Below are positions 10,879 to 24,841 of a stretch of DNA of 64,000 nt, piece after piece. Each line of letters starts with the position of its first letter. The first letter of the stretch is position 1. The translations under genes and the position numbers were made by a program. The stretch is taken from positions 1,044,501 through 1,108,500 of the forward strand of contig CAWZYM010000114.1 of NCBI GenBank assembly GCA_963966185.1. Reading direction: 5' to 3'. The DNA is from Rhabditoides inermis. Lineage: Eukaryota; Nematoda; Chromadorea; Rhabditida; Rhabditidae. The notes below the pieces were generated by a model, which was not told where the DNA came from, searched no databases, and saw only the letters and a list, made by a program, of their open reading frames with translations.

Positions 10879-13800
10879 GCGTCGACTAAAAACGGCATAA
10901 GAAACTAATCTGAAAGTATGAATCTTCGAAACACTCGTCGCTACAAATTCGCCCGACGATTTTCTCTCTCTCGCTCCACTCTTCTCTCCGCGAGATCGAC
11001 TCGGACCTCGGTGTGGTCGAACTCGTCCGCCCATCAAATGAACTATGGGCATCGACTAAAAATGGCATCAGAAACTGATCTGAGAGTATGAATCTTCGAA
11101 ACACTCGTCGCTACAAATTCGCCCGACGATTTTTTGTCTCTCGCTCCACTCTCCTCTCCGCAAGATAGACTCGGACCTCGGTCTGGTCGAACTCGTCCGC
11201 CCATCAAATGAACTATGGGCGTCGACTAGAAATGGCATGAGAAACTGATCTGAAAGTATGAATCTTCGAAACACTCGTCGCTACAAATTCGCCCGACGAT
11301 TTTTTGTCTCTCGCTCCACTCTCCTCTCCGCGAGATAGACTCGGACATCGGTCTGGTCGAACTCGTCCGCCCATCAAATGAACTATGGGCGTCGACTAAA
11401 AACGGCATAAGAAACTGATCTGAAAGTATGAATCTTCGAAACACTCGTCGCTACAAATTCGCCCGACGATTTTTTGTCTCTCGCTCTACTCTCCTCTTCA
11501 CGAGATCGACTCGGACCTCGGTCTGGTCGAACTCGTCCGCCCATCAAATGAACTATGGGCGTCGACTAAAAACGGCATAAGAAACTGATCTGAAAATATG
11601 AATCTTCGAAACACTCGTCGCTACAAATTCGTTCGACGATTTTTTGTCTCTCGCTCCACTCTCCTCTCCGCGAGATAGACTCGGACATCGGTCTGGTCGA
11701 ACTCGTCCGCCCATCAAATGAACTATGGGCGTCGACTAAAAACGGCATAAGAAACTAATCTGAAAGTATGAATCTTCGAAACACTCGTCGCTACAAATTC
11801 GCCCGACGATTTTCTCTCTCTCGCTCCACTCTTCTCTCCGCGAGATCGACTCGGACCTCGGTCTGGTCGAACTCGTCCGCCCATCAAATGAACTATGGGC
11901 GTCGACTAAAAATGGCATCAGAAACTGATCTGAAAGTATGAATCTTCGAAACACTCGTCGCTACAAATTCGCCCGACGATTTTTTGTCTCTCGCTCCACT
12001 CTCCTCTCCGCGAGATCGACTCGGACATCGGTCTGGTCGACTTCGTCCGCCCATCAAATGAACTACGGGCGTCGACTAAAAACGGCATAAGAAACTAATC
12101 TGAAAGTATGAATCTTCGAAACACTCGTCGCTACAAATTCGTTCGACGATTTTTTGTCTCTCGCTCCACTCTCCTCTCCGCGAGATAGACTCGGACATCG
12201 GTCTGGTCGAACTCGTCCGCCCATCAAATGAACTATGGGCGTCGACTAAAAACGGCATAAGAAACTAATCTGAAAGTATGAATCTTCGAAACACTCGTCG
12301 CTACAAATTCGCCCGACGATTTTCTCTCTCTCGCTCCACTCTTCTCTCCGCGAGATCGACTCGGACCTCGGTCTGGTCGAACTCGTCCGCCCATCAAATG
12401 AACTATGGGCGTCGACTAAAAATGGCATCAGAAACTGATCTGAAAGTATGAATCTTCGAAACACTCGTCGCTACAAATTCGCCCGACGATTTTTTGTCTC
12501 TCGCTCCACTCTCCTCTCCGCGAGATAGACTCGGACATCGGTCTGGTCGACTTCGTCCGCCCATCAAATGAACTACGGGCGTCGACTAAAAACGGCATAA
12601 GAAACTAATCTGAAAGTATGAATCTTCGAAACACTCGTCGCTACAAATTCGCCCGACGATTTTTTGTCTCTCGCTCCACTCTCCTCTCCGCGAGATAGAC
12701 TCGGACATCGGTCTGGTCGAACTCGTCCGCCCATCAAATGAACTATGGGCGTCGACTAAAAACGGCATAAGAAACTAATCTGAAAGTATGAATCTTCGAA
12801 ACACTCGTCGCTACAAATTCGCCCGACGATTTTCTCTCTCTCTCGCTCCACTCTTCTCTCCACGAGATCGACTCGGACCTCGGTCTGGTCGAACTCGTCC
12901 GCCCATCAAATGAACTATGGGCGTCGACTAAAAACGGCATAAGAAACTGATCTGAAAGTATGAATCTTCGAAACACTCGTCGCTACAAATTCGCCCGACG
13001 ATTTTCTCTCTCTCGCTCCACTCTCCTCTTCACGAGATCGACTCGGACCAAGGTCTGGTCGAACTCGTCCGCCCATCGAATGAAGTATGGGCGTCGACTA
13101 AAAACGGCATAAGAAACTAATCTGAAAGTATGAATCTTCGAAACACTCGTCGCTACAAATTCGCCCGACGATTTTTTGTCTCTCGCTCCACTCTCCTCTC
13201 CGCGAGATAGACTCGGACATCGGTCTGGTCGAACTCGTCCGCCCATCAAATGAACTATGGGCGTCGACTAAAAACGGCATAAGAAACTAATCTGAAAGTA
13301 TGAATCTTCGAAACACTCGTCGCTACAAATTCGCCCGACGATTTTTTGTCTCTCGCTCCACTCTCCTCTCCGCGAGATCGACTCGGACCTCGGTCTGGTC
13401 GAACTCGTCCGCCCATCAAATGAACTATGGGCGTCGACTAAAAATAGCATAAGAAACTGATCTGAAAGTATGAATCTTCAAAACACTCGTCGCTACAAAT
13501 TCGCCCGACGATTTTTTGTCTCTCGCTCCACTCTCCTCTCCGCGAGATAGACTCGGACCTCGGTCTGGTCGAACTCGTCCGCCCATCAAATGAACTATGG
13601 GCGTCGACTAAAAACGGCATAAGAAACTGATCTGAAAGTATGATGAATCTTCGAAACACTCGTCGCTACAAATTCGCCCGACGATTTTCTCTCTCTCGCT
13701 CCACTCTCCTCTTCACGAGATCGACTCGGACCAAGGTCTGGTCGAACTCGTCCGCCCATCGAATGAAGTATGGGCGTCGACTAAAAACGGCATAACAAAC

Positions 13801-16323
13801 TGATCTGAAAGTATGAATCTTCGAAACACTCGTCGCTACAAATTCGCCCGACGATTTTCTCTCTCTCGCTCCACTCTTCTCTCCGCGAGATCGACTCGGA
13901 CAAAAGTCTGGTCGAACTCGTCCGCACATCGAATGAAGTATGGGCGTCGACTAAAACGGCATAAGAAACTAATCTGAAAGTATGAATCTTCGAAACACTC
14001 GTCGCTACAAATTCGCCCGACGATTTTCTCTCTCTCGCTCCACCCTCCTCTTCACGAGATCGACTCGGACCAAGGTCTGGTCGAACTCGTCCGCCCATCG
14101 AATGAAGTATGGGCGTCGACTAAAAACGGCATAAGAAACTAATCTGAAAGTATGAATCTTCGAAACACTCGTCGCTACAAATTCGCCCGACGATTTTTTG
14201 TCTCTCGCTCCACTCTCCTCTCCGCGAGATCGACTCGGACCTCGGTCTGGTCGAACTCGTCCGCCCATCAAATGAACTATGGGCGTCGACTAAAAACGGC
14301 ATGAGAAACTGATCTGAAAGTATGAATCTTCGAAACACTCGTCGCTACAAATTCGCCCGACGATTTTTTGTCTCTCGCTCTACTCTCCTCTTCACGAGAT
14401 CGACTCGGACCTCGGTCTGGTCGAACTCGTCCGCCCATCAAATGAAGTATGGGCGTCGACTAAAAACGGCATAAGAAACTGATCTGAAAGTATGAATCTT
14501 CGAAACACTCGTCGCTACAAATTCGCCCGACGATTTTTTGTCTCTCGCTCCACTCTCCTCTTCACGATATCGACTCGGACCTCGGTCTGGTCGAACTCGT
14601 CCGCCCATCAAATGAACTAAGGGCGTCGACTAAAAACGGCATAAGAAACTTATCTGTGAGTATGAATCTTCGAAACACTCGTTGCTACAAATTCGCCCGA
14701 CGATTTTTTGTCTCTCGCTCCACTCTTCTCTCCGCGAGATCGACTCGGACCTCGGTCTGGTCGAACTCGTCCGCCCATCAAACGAACTATGGGCGTCGAC
14801 TGAAAACGGCATAAGAAACTGATCTGTGAGTATAAATCTTCGAAACACTCGTCGCTACAAATTCGCCCGACGATTTTTTGTCTCTCGCTCAACTCTCCTC
14901 TCCGCGAAATAGACTCGGACCTCGGTCTGATCGAACTCGTCCGCCCATCAAATGAAATATGGGCGTCGACTAAAAACGGCATAAGAAACTGATCTGAATG
15001 TATGAATCATCGAAACTTTCGTCGCTACAAATTCGCCCGACGATTTTTTGTCTCTCGCTCCACTCTCCTCTCCGCGAAATAGACTCGGACCTCGGACTGG
15101 TCGAACTCGTCCGCCCATCAAATGAACTATGGGCGTCGACTAAAAACGGCATAAGAAACTGATCTGAAAGTATGAATCTTCGAAACACTCGTCGCTACAA
15201 ATTCGCTCGACGATTTTTTGTCTCTCGCTCCACTCTCCTCTTCACGAGATCGACTCGGACCTCGGTCTGGTCGAACTCGTCCGCCCATCAAATGAACTAT
15301 GGGCGTCGACTAAAAACGGCATAAGAAAGTGATCTGAAAGTATGAATCTTCGAAACACTCGTCGCTACAAATTCGCTTGACGACTTTTTGTCTCTCGCTC
15401 CACTCTCCTCTTCACGAGATCGACTCGGACCTCGGTCTGGTCGAACTCGTCCGCCCATCAAATGAACTATGGGCGTCGACTTAAAAACGGCTAAAGAAAC
15501 TGATCTGAAAAAATGAATCTTCGAAACACTCGTCGCTACAAATTCGCCCGACGATTTTCTCTCTCTCGCTCCACCCTCCTCTTCACGAGATCGACTCGGA
15601 CCAAGGTCTGGTCGAACTCGTCCGCCCATCGAATGAAGTATGGGCGTCGACTAAAAACGGCATAAGAAACTAATCTGAAAGTATGAATCTTCGAAACACT
15701 CGTCGCTACAAATTCGCCCGACGATTTTCTCTCTCTCGCTCCACTCTTCTCTCCGCGAGATCGACTCGGACCTCGGTGTGGTCGAACTCGTCCGCCCATC
15801 AAATGAACTATGGGCATCGACTAAAAATGGCATCAGAAACTGATCTGAGAGTATGAATCTTCGAAACACTCGTCGCTACAAATTCGCCCGACGATTTTTT
15901 GTCTCTCGCTCCACTCTCCTCTCCGCAAGATAGACTCGGACCTCGGTCTGGTCGAACTCGTCCGCCCATCAAATGAACTATGGGCGTCGACTAGAAATGG
16001 CATGAGAAACTGATCTGAAAGTATGAATCTTCGAAACACTCGTCGCTACAAATTCGCCCGACGATTTTTTGTCTCTCGCTCCACTCTCCTCTCCGCGAGA
16101 TAGACTCGGACATCGGTCTGGTCGAACTCGTCCGCCCATCAAATGAACTATGGGCGTCGACTAAAAACGGCATAAGAAACTGATCTGAAAGTATGAATCT
16201 TCGAAACACTCGTCGCTACAAATTCGCCCGACGATTTTTTGTCTCTCGCTCTACTCTCCTCTTCACGAGATCGACTCGGACCTCGGTCTGGTCGAACTCG
16301 TCCGCCCATCAAATGAACTATGG
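10879..16323. repeat. 5445 bp HOR, copy 1 (32 monomers)
   Basis: The offset to the next copy is 5445-5446 bp until monomer-scale indels intervene. It has three parts. 10879-11558 is a four-monomer module with a lost SalI site (gcatcgac at 11049), 'gagag' and 'ctagaaatgg'. 11559-15643 is a long middle part. 15644-16323 is a second copy of the four-monomer module. Inside the middle, 11729-12238 and 12239-12748 form a 510 bp trimer duplication. The 14.4-15.6 kb part holds the most diverged monomers ('ctgtgagtataaatc', 'gaaatag', 'cgaaactttcg'). Copy 1 lacks one monomer present in copy 2 at about 20749-20918. Confidence 0.9.
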
Positions 16324-19300
16324 GCGTCGACTAAAAACGGCATAAGAAACTAATCTGAAAGTATGAATCTTCGAAACACTCGTCGCTACAAATTCGCCCG
16401 ACGATTTTCTCTCTCTCGCTCCACTCTTCTCTCCGCGAGATCGACTCGGACCTCGGTGTGGTCGAACTCGTCCGCCCATCAAATGAACTATGGGCATCGA
16501 CTAAAAATGGCATCAGAAACTGATCTGAGAGTATGAATCTTCGAAACACTCGTCGCTACAAATTCGCCCGACGATTTTTTGTCTCTCGCTCCACTCTCCT
16601 CTCCGCAAGATAGACTCGGACCTCGGTCTGGTCGAACTCGTCCGCCCATCAAATGAACTATGGGCGTCGACTAGAAATGGCATGAGAAACTGATCTGAAA
16701 GTATGAATCTTCGAAACACTCGTCGCTACAAATTCGCCCGACGATTTTTTGTCTCTCGCTCCACTCTCCTCTCCGCGAGATAGACTCGGACATCGGTCTG
16801 GTCGAACTCGTCCGCCCATCAAATGAACTATGGGCGTCGACTAAAAACGGCATAAGAAACTGATCTGAAAGTATGAATCTTCGAAACACTCGTCGCTACA
16901 AATTCGCCCGACGATTTTTTGTCTCTCGCTCTACTCTCCTCTTCACGAGATCGACTCGGACCTCGGTCTGGTCGAACTCGTCCGCCCATCAAATGAACTA
17001 TGGGCGTCGACTAAAAACGGCATAAGAAACTGATCTGAAAATATGAATCTTCGAAACACTCGTCGCTACAAATTCGTTCGACGATTTTTTGTCTCTCGCT
17101 CCACTCTCCTCTCCGCGAGATAGACTCGGACATCGGTCTGGTCGAACTCGTCCGCCCATCAAATGAACTATGGGCGTCGACTAAAAACGGCATAAGAAAC
17201 TAATCTGAAAGTATGAATCTTCGAAACACTCGTCGCTACAAATTCGCCCGACGATTTTCTCTCTCTCGCTCCACTCTTCTCTCCGCGAGATCGACTCGGA
17301 CCTCGGTCTGGTCGAACTCGTCCGCCCATCAAATGAACTATGGGCGTCGACTAAAAATGGCATCAGAAACTGATCTGAAAGTATGAATCTTCGAAACACT
17401 CGTCGCTACAAATTCGCCCGACGATTTTTTGTCTCTCGCTCCACTCTCCTCTCCGCGAGATAGACTCGGACATCGGTCTGGTCGACTTCGTCCGCCCATC
17501 AAATGAACTACGGGCGTCGACTAAAAACGGCATAAGAAACTAATCTGAAAGTATGAATCTTCGAAACACTCGTCGCTACAAATTCGTTCGACGATTTTTT
17601 GTCTCTCGCTCCACTCTCCTCTCCGCGAGATAGACTCGGACATCGGTCTGGTCGAACTCGTCCGCCCATCAAATGAACTATGGGCGTCGACTAAAAACGG
17701 CATAAGAAACTAATCTGAAAGTATGAATCTTCGAAACACTCGTCGCTACAAATTCGCCCGACGATTTTCTCTCTCTCGCTCCACTCTTCTCTCCGCGAGA
17801 TCGACTCGGACCTCGGTCTGGTCGAACTCGTCCGCCCATCAAATGAACTATGGGCGTCGACTAAAAATGGCATCAGAAACTGATCTGAAAGTATGAATCT
17901 TCGAAACACTCGTCGCTACAAATTCGCCCGACGATTTTTTGTCTCTCGCTCCACTCTCCTCTCCGCGAGATAGACTCGGACATCGGTCTGGTCGACTTCG
18001 TCCGCCCATCAAATGAACTACGGGCGTCGACTAAAAACGGCATAAGAAACTAATCTGAAAGTATGAATCTTCGAAACACTCGTCGCTACAAATTCGCCCG
18101 ACGATTTTTTGTCTCTCGCTCCACTCTCCTCTCCGCGAGATAGACTCGGACATCGGTCTGGTCGAACTCGTCCGCCCATCAAATGAACTATGGGCGTCGA
18201 CTAAAAACGGCATAAGAAACTAATCTGAAAGTATGAATCTTCGAAACACTCGTCGCTACAAATTCGCCCGACGATTTTCTCTCTCTCTCGCTCCACTCTT
18301 CTCTCCACGAGATCGACTCGGACCTCGGTCTGGTCGAACTCGTCCGCCCATCAAATGAACTATGGGCGTCGACTAAAAACGGCATAAGAAACTGATCTGA
18401 AAGTATGAATCTTCGAAACACTCGTCGCTACAAATTCGCCCGACGATTTTCTCTCTCTCGCTCCACTCTCCTCTTCACGAGATCGACTCGGACCAAGGTC
18501 TGGTCGAACTCGTCCGCCCATCGAATGAAGTATGGGCGTCGACTAAAAACGGCATAAGAAACTAATCTGAAAGTATGAATCTTCGAAACACTCGTCGCTA
18601 CAAATTCGCCCGACGATTTTTTGTCTCTCGCTCCACTCTCCTCTCCGCGAGATAGACTCGGACATCGGTCTGGTCGAACTCGTCCGCCCATCAAATGAAC
18701 TATGGGCGTCGACTAAAAACGGCATAAGAAACTAATCTGAAAGTATGAATCTTCGAAACACTCGTCGCTACAAATTCGCCCGACGATTTTTTGTCTCTCG
18801 CTCCACTCTCCTCTCCGCGAGATCGACTCGGACCTCGGTCTGGTCGAACTCGTCCGCCCATCAAATGAACTATGGGCGTCGACTAAAAATAGCATAAGAA
18901 ACTGATCTGAAAGTATGAATCTTCAAAACACTCGTCGCTACAAATTCGCCCGACGATTTTTTGTCTCTCGCTCCACTCTCCTCTCCGCGAGATAGACTCG
19001 GACCTCGGTCTGGTCGAACTCGTCCGCCCATCAAATGAACTATGGGCGTCGACTAAAAACGGCATAAGAAACTGATCTGAAAGTATGATGAATCTTCGAA
19101 ACACTCGTCGCTACAAATTCGCCCGACGATTTTCTCTCTCTCGCTCCACTCTCCTCTTCACGAGATCGACTCGGACCAAGGTCTGGTCGAACTCGTCCGC
19201 CCATCGAATGAAGTATGGGCGTCGACTAAAAACGGCATAACAAACTGATCTGAAAGTATGAATCTTCGAAACACTCGTCGCTACAAATTCGCCCGACGAT

Positions 19301-21259
19301 TTTCTCTCTCTCGCTCCACTCTTCTCTCCGCGAGATCGACTCGGACAAAAGTCTGGTCGAACTCGTCCGCACATCGAATGAAGTATGGGCGTCGACTAAA
19401 AACGGCATAAGAAACTAATCTGAAAGTATGAATCTTCGAAACACTCGTCGCTACAAATTCGCCCGACGATTTTCTCTCTCTCGCTCCACCCTCCTCTTCA
19501 CGAGATCGACTCGGACCAAGGTCTGGTCGAACTCGTCCGCCCATCGAATGAAGTATGGGCGTCGACTAAAAACGGCATAAGAAACTAATCTGAAAGTATG
19601 AATCTTCGAAACACTCGTCGCTACAAATTCGCCCGACGATTTTTTGTCTCTCGCTCCACTCTCCTCTCCGCGAGATCGACTCGGACCTCGGTCTGGTCGA
19701 ACTCGTCCGCCCATCAAATGAACTATGGGCGTCGACTAAAAACGGCATGAGAAACTGATCTGAAAGTATGAATCTTCGAAACACTCGTCGCTACAAATTC
19801 GCCCGACGATTTTTTGTCTCTCGCTCTACTCTCCTCTTCACGAGATCGACTCGGACCTCGGTCTGGTCGAACTCGTCCGCCCATCAAATGAAGTATGGGC
19901 GTCGACTAAAAACGGCATAAGAAACTGATCTGTGAGTATAAATCTTCGAAACACTCGTCGCTACAAATTCGCCCGACGATTTTTTGTCTCTCGCTCAACT
20001 CTCCTCTCCGCGAAATAGACTCGGACCTCGGTCTGGTCGAACTCGTCCGCCCATCAAATGAACTAAGGGCGTCGACTAAAAACGGCATAAGAAACTTATC
20101 TGTGAGTATGAATCTTCGAAACACTCGTTGCTACAAATTCGCCCGACGATTTTTTGTCTCTCGCTCCACTCTTCTCTCCGCGAGATCGACTCGGACCTCG
20201 GTCTGGTCGAACTCGTCCGCCCATCAAACGAACTATGGGCGTCGACTGAAAACGGCATAAGAAACTGATCTGTGAGTATAAATCTTCGAAACACTCGTCG
20301 CTACAAATTCGCCCGACGATTTTTTGTCTCTCGCTCAACTCTCCTCTCCGCGAAATAGACTCGGACCTCGGTCTGATCGAACTCGTCCGCCCATCAAATG
20401 AAATATGGGCGTCGACTAAAAACGGCATAAGAAACTGATCTGAATGTATGAATCATCGAAACTTTCGTCGCTACAAATTCGCCCGACGATTTTTTGTCTC
20501 TCGCTCCACTCTCCTCTCCGCGAAATAGACTCGGACCTCGGACTGGTCGAACTCGTCCGCCCATCAAATGAACTATGGGCGTCGACTAAAAACGGCATAA
20601 GAAACTGATCTGAAAGTATGAATCTTCGAAACACTCGTCGCTACAAATTCGCTCGACGATTTTTTGTCTCTCGCTCCACTCTCCTCTTCACGAGATCGAC
20701 TCGGACCTCGGTCTGGTCGAACTCGTCCGCCCATCAAATGAACTATGGGCGTCGACTAAAAACGGCATAAGAAACTGATCTGGAAGTATGAATCTTCGAA
20801 ACACTCGTCGCTACAAATTCGCTCGACGACTTTTTGTCTCTCGCTCCACTCTCCTCTTCACGAGATCGACTCGGACCTCGGTCTGGTCGAACTCGTCCGC
20901 CCATCAAATGAACTATGGGCGTCGACTAAAAACGGCATAAGAAAGTGATCTGAAAGTATGAATCTTCGAAACACTCGTCGCTACAAATTCGCTTGACGAC
21001 TTTTTGTCTCTCGCTCCACTCTCCTCTTCACGAGATCGACTCGGACCTCGGTCTGGTCGAACTCGTCCGCCCATCAAATGAACTATGGGCGTCGACTTAA
21101 AAACGGCTAAAGAAACTGATCTGAAAAAATGAATCTTCGAAACACTCGTCGCTACAAATTCGCCCGACGATTTTCTCTCTCTCGCTCCACCCTCCTCTTC
21201 ACGAGATCGACTCGGACCAAGGTCTGGTCGAACTCGTCCGCCCATCGAATGAAGTATGG
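16324..21259. repeat. 5445 bp HOR, copy 2
   Basis: This repeats copy 1: the four-monomer module at 16324-17003 and the middle part at 17004-21259, including the trimer duplication 17174-17683/17684-18193 and the 'gtatgatgaatc' +3 bp monomer near 19086. It retains the 'ctggaag ... gctcgacgac' monomer (about 20749-20918) that copy 1 has lost. The related stretch at about 33442 also has it, so the loss is in copy 1. The copies otherwise look almost identical, which points to recent amplification. Confidence 0.9.
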
Positions 21260-22109
21260 GCGTCGACTAAAAACGGCATAAGAAACTAATCTGAAAGTAT
21301 GAATCTTCGAAACACTCGTCGCTACAAATTCGCCCGACGATTTTCTCTCTCTCGCTCCACTCTTCTCTCCGCGAGATCGACTAGGACCTCGGTGTGGTCG
21401 AACTCGTCCGCCCATCAAATGAACTATGGGCATCGACTAAAAATGGCATCAGAAACTGATCTGAGAGTATGAATCTTCGAAACACTCGTCGCTACAAATT
21501 CGCCCGACGATTTTTTGTCTCTCGCTCCACTCTCCTCTCCGCAAGATAGACTCGGACCTCGGTCTGGTCGAACTCGTCCGCCCATCAAATGAACTATGGG
21601 CGTCGACTAGAAATGGCATGAGAAACTGATCTGAAAGTATGAATCTTCGAAACACTCGTCGCTACAAATTCGCCCGACGATTTTTTGTCTCTCGCTCCAC
21701 TCTCCTCTCCGCGAGATAGACTCGGACATCGGTCTGGTCGAACTCGTCCGCCCATCAAATGAACTATGGGCGTCGACTAAAAACGGCATAAGAAACTGAT
21801 CTGAAAGTATGAATCTTCGAAACACTCGTCGCTACAAATTCGCCCGACGATTTTTTGTCTCTCGCTCTACTCTCCTCTTCACGAGATCGACTCGGACCTC
21901 GGTCTGGTCGAACTCGTCCGCCCATCAAATGAACTATGGGCGTCGACTAAAAACGGCATAAGAAACTGATCTGAAAATATGAATCTTCGAAACACTCGTC
22001 GCTACAAATTCGTTCGACGATTTTTTGTCTCTCGCTCCACTCTCCTCTCCGCGAGATAGACTCGGACATCGGTCTGGTCGAACTCGTCCGCCCATCAAAT
22101 GAACTATGG
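21260..22109. repeat. Partial third copy of the 5445 bp HOR
   Basis: The four-monomer module recurs at 21260-21939 with a lost SalI site (gcatcgac) at 21430, followed by the 'aaaatatg ... cgttcg' monomer at 21940. The match to copies 1 and 2 breaks at about 22430, where 'cgatctcg' replaces 'cgacttcg'. From there the sequence resembles 10193 onward. Confidence 0.85.
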
Positions 22110-23475
22110 GCGTCGACTAAAAACGGCATAAGAAACTAATCTGAAAGTATGAATCTTCGAAACACTCGTCGCTACAAATTCGCCCGACGATTTTCTCTCT
22201 CTCGCTCCACTCTTCTCTCCGCGAGATCGACTCGGACCTCGGTCTGGTCGAACTCGTCCGCCCATCAAATGAACTATGGGCGTCGACTAAAAATGGCATC
22301 AGAAACTGATCTGAAAGTATGAATCTTCGAAACACTCGTCGCTACAAATTCGCCCGACGATTTTTTGTCTCTCGCTCCACTCTCCTCTCCGCGAGATAGA
22401 CTCGGACATCGGTCTGGTCGATCTCGTCCGCCCATCAAATGAACTATGGGCGTCGACTAAAAACGGCATAAGAAACTAATCTGAAAGTATGAATCTTCGA
22501 AACACTCGTCGCTACAAATTCGCCCGACGATTTTCTCTCTCTCGCTCCACTCTCCTCTTCACGAGATCGACTCGGACCAAGGTCTGGTCGAACTCGTCCG
22601 CCCATCGAATGAAGTATGGGCGTCGACTAAAAACGGCATAAGAAACTGATCTGAAAGTATGAATCTTCGAAACACACGTCGCTACAAATTCGCCCGACGA
22701 TTTTCTCTCTCTCGCTCCACTCTTCTCTCCGCGAGATCGACTCGGACCAAAGTCTGGTCGAACTCGTCCGCCCATCGAATGAAGTATGGGCGTCGACTAA
22801 AAACGGCATAAGAAACTAATCTGAAAGTATGAATCTTCGAAACACTCGTCGCTACAAATTCGCCCGACGATTTTCTCTCTCTCGCTCCACCCTCCTCTTC
22901 ACGAGATCGACTCGGACCAAGGTCTGGTCGAACTCGTCCGCCCATCGAATGAAGTATGGGCGTCGACTAAAAACGGCATAAGAAACTAATCTGAAAGTAT
23001 GAATCTTCGTCTTCGAAACACTCGTCGCTACAAATTCGCCCGACGATTTTCTCTCTCTCGCTCCACCCTCCTCTTCACGAGATCGACTCGGACCAAGGTC
23101 TGGTCGAACTCGTCCGCCCATCGAATGAAGTATGGGCGTCGACTAAAAACGGCATAAGAAACTAATCTGAAAGTATGAATCTTCGAAACACTCGTCGCTA
23201 CAAATTCGCCCGACGATTTTCTCTCTCTCGCTCCACTCTTCTCTCCGCGAGATCGACTCGGACCTCGGTGTGGTCGAACTCGTCCGCCCATCAAATGAAC
23301 TATGGGCATCGACTAAAAATGGCATCAGAAACTGATCTGAAAGTATGAATCTTCGAAACACTCGTCGCTACAAATTCGCCCGACGATTTTTTGTCTCTCG
23401 CTCCACTCTCCTCTCCGCGAGATAGACTCGGACATCGGTCTGGTCGAACTCGTCCGCCCATCAAATGAACTATGG
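22110..23475. repeat. 1366 bp HOR, copy 1 (8 monomers)
   Basis: Eight monomers, one with the 6 bp 'cttcgt' duplication, giving 8 x 170 + 6. The unit is repeated directly at 23476-24841. It contains the 'acacacg' monomer and three 'ccaa' monomers. I saw no difference from copy 2 until the last monomer ('ctgaaag' here, 'ctgagag' there). Confidence 0.9.
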
Positions 23476-24841
23476 GCGTCGACTAAAAACGGCATAAGAA
23501 ACTAATCTGAAAGTATGAATCTTCGAAACACTCGTCGCTACAAATTCGCCCGACGATTTTCTCTCTCTCGCTCCACTCTTCTCTCCGCGAGATCGACTCG
23601 GACCTCGGTCTGGTCGAACTCGTCCGCCCATCAAATGAACTATGGGCGTCGACTAAAAATGGCATCAGAAACTGATCTGAAAGTATGAATCTTCGAAACA
23701 CTCGTCGCTACAAATTCGCCCGACGATTTTTTGTCTCTCGCTCCACTCTCCTCTCCGCGAGATAGACTCGGACATCGGTCTGGTCGATCTCGTCCGCCCA
23801 TCAAATGAACTATGGGCGTCGACTAAAAACGGCATAAGAAACTAATCTGAAAGTATGAATCTTCGAAACACTCGTCGCTACAAATTCGCCCGACGATTTT
23901 CTCTCTCTCGCTCCACTCTCCTCTTCACGAGATCGACTCGGACCAAGGTCTGGTCGAACTCGTCCGCCCATCGAATGAAGTATGGGCGTCGACTAAAAAC
24001 GGCATAAGAAACTGATCTGAAAGTATGAATCTTCGAAACACACGTCGCTACAAATTCGCCCGACGATTTTCTCTCTCTCGCTCCACTCTTCTCTCCGCGA
24101 GATCGACTCGGACCAAAGTCTGGTCGAACTCGTCCGCCCATCGAATGAAGTATGGGCGTCGACTAAAAACGGCATAAGAAACTAATCTGAAAGTATGAAT
24201 CTTCGAAACACTCGTCGCTACAAATTCGCCCGACGATTTTCTCTCTCTCGCTCCACCCTCCTCTTCACGAGATCGACTCGGACCAAGGTCTGGTCGAACT
24301 CGTCCGCCCATCGAATGAAGTATGGGCGTCGACTAAAAACGGCATAAGAAACTAATCTGAAAGTATGAATCTTCGTCTTCGAAACACTCGTCGCTACAAA
24401 TTCGCCCGACGATTTTCTCTCTCTCGCTCCACCCTCCTCTTCACGAGATCGACTCGGACCAAGGTCTGGTCGAACTCGTCCGCCCATCGAATGAAGTATG
24501 GGCGTCGACTAAAAACGGCATAAGAAACTAATCTGAAAGTATGAATCTTCGAAACACTCGTCGCTACAAATTCGCCCGACGATTTTCTCTCTCTCGCTCC
24601 ACTCTTCTCTCCGCGAGATCGACTCGGACCTCGGTGTGGTCGAACTCGTCCGCCCATCAAATGAACTATGGGCATCGACTAAAAATGGCATCAGAAACTG
24701 ATCTGAGAGTATGAATCTTCGAAACACTCGTCGCTACAAATTCGCCCGACGATTTTTTGTCTCTCGCTCCACTCTCCTCTCCGCAAGATAGACTCGGACC
24801 TCGGTCTGGTCGAACTCGTCCGCCCATCAAATGAACTATGG
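23476..24841. repeat. 1366 bp HOR, copy 2
   Basis: Direct tandem repeat of 22110-23475. Its last two monomers (24502, and 24672 with gcatcgac) also begin the four-monomer module of the 5445 bp HOR. One exchange therefore explains both the duplication and the re-entry into that HOR. Confidence 0.9.
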
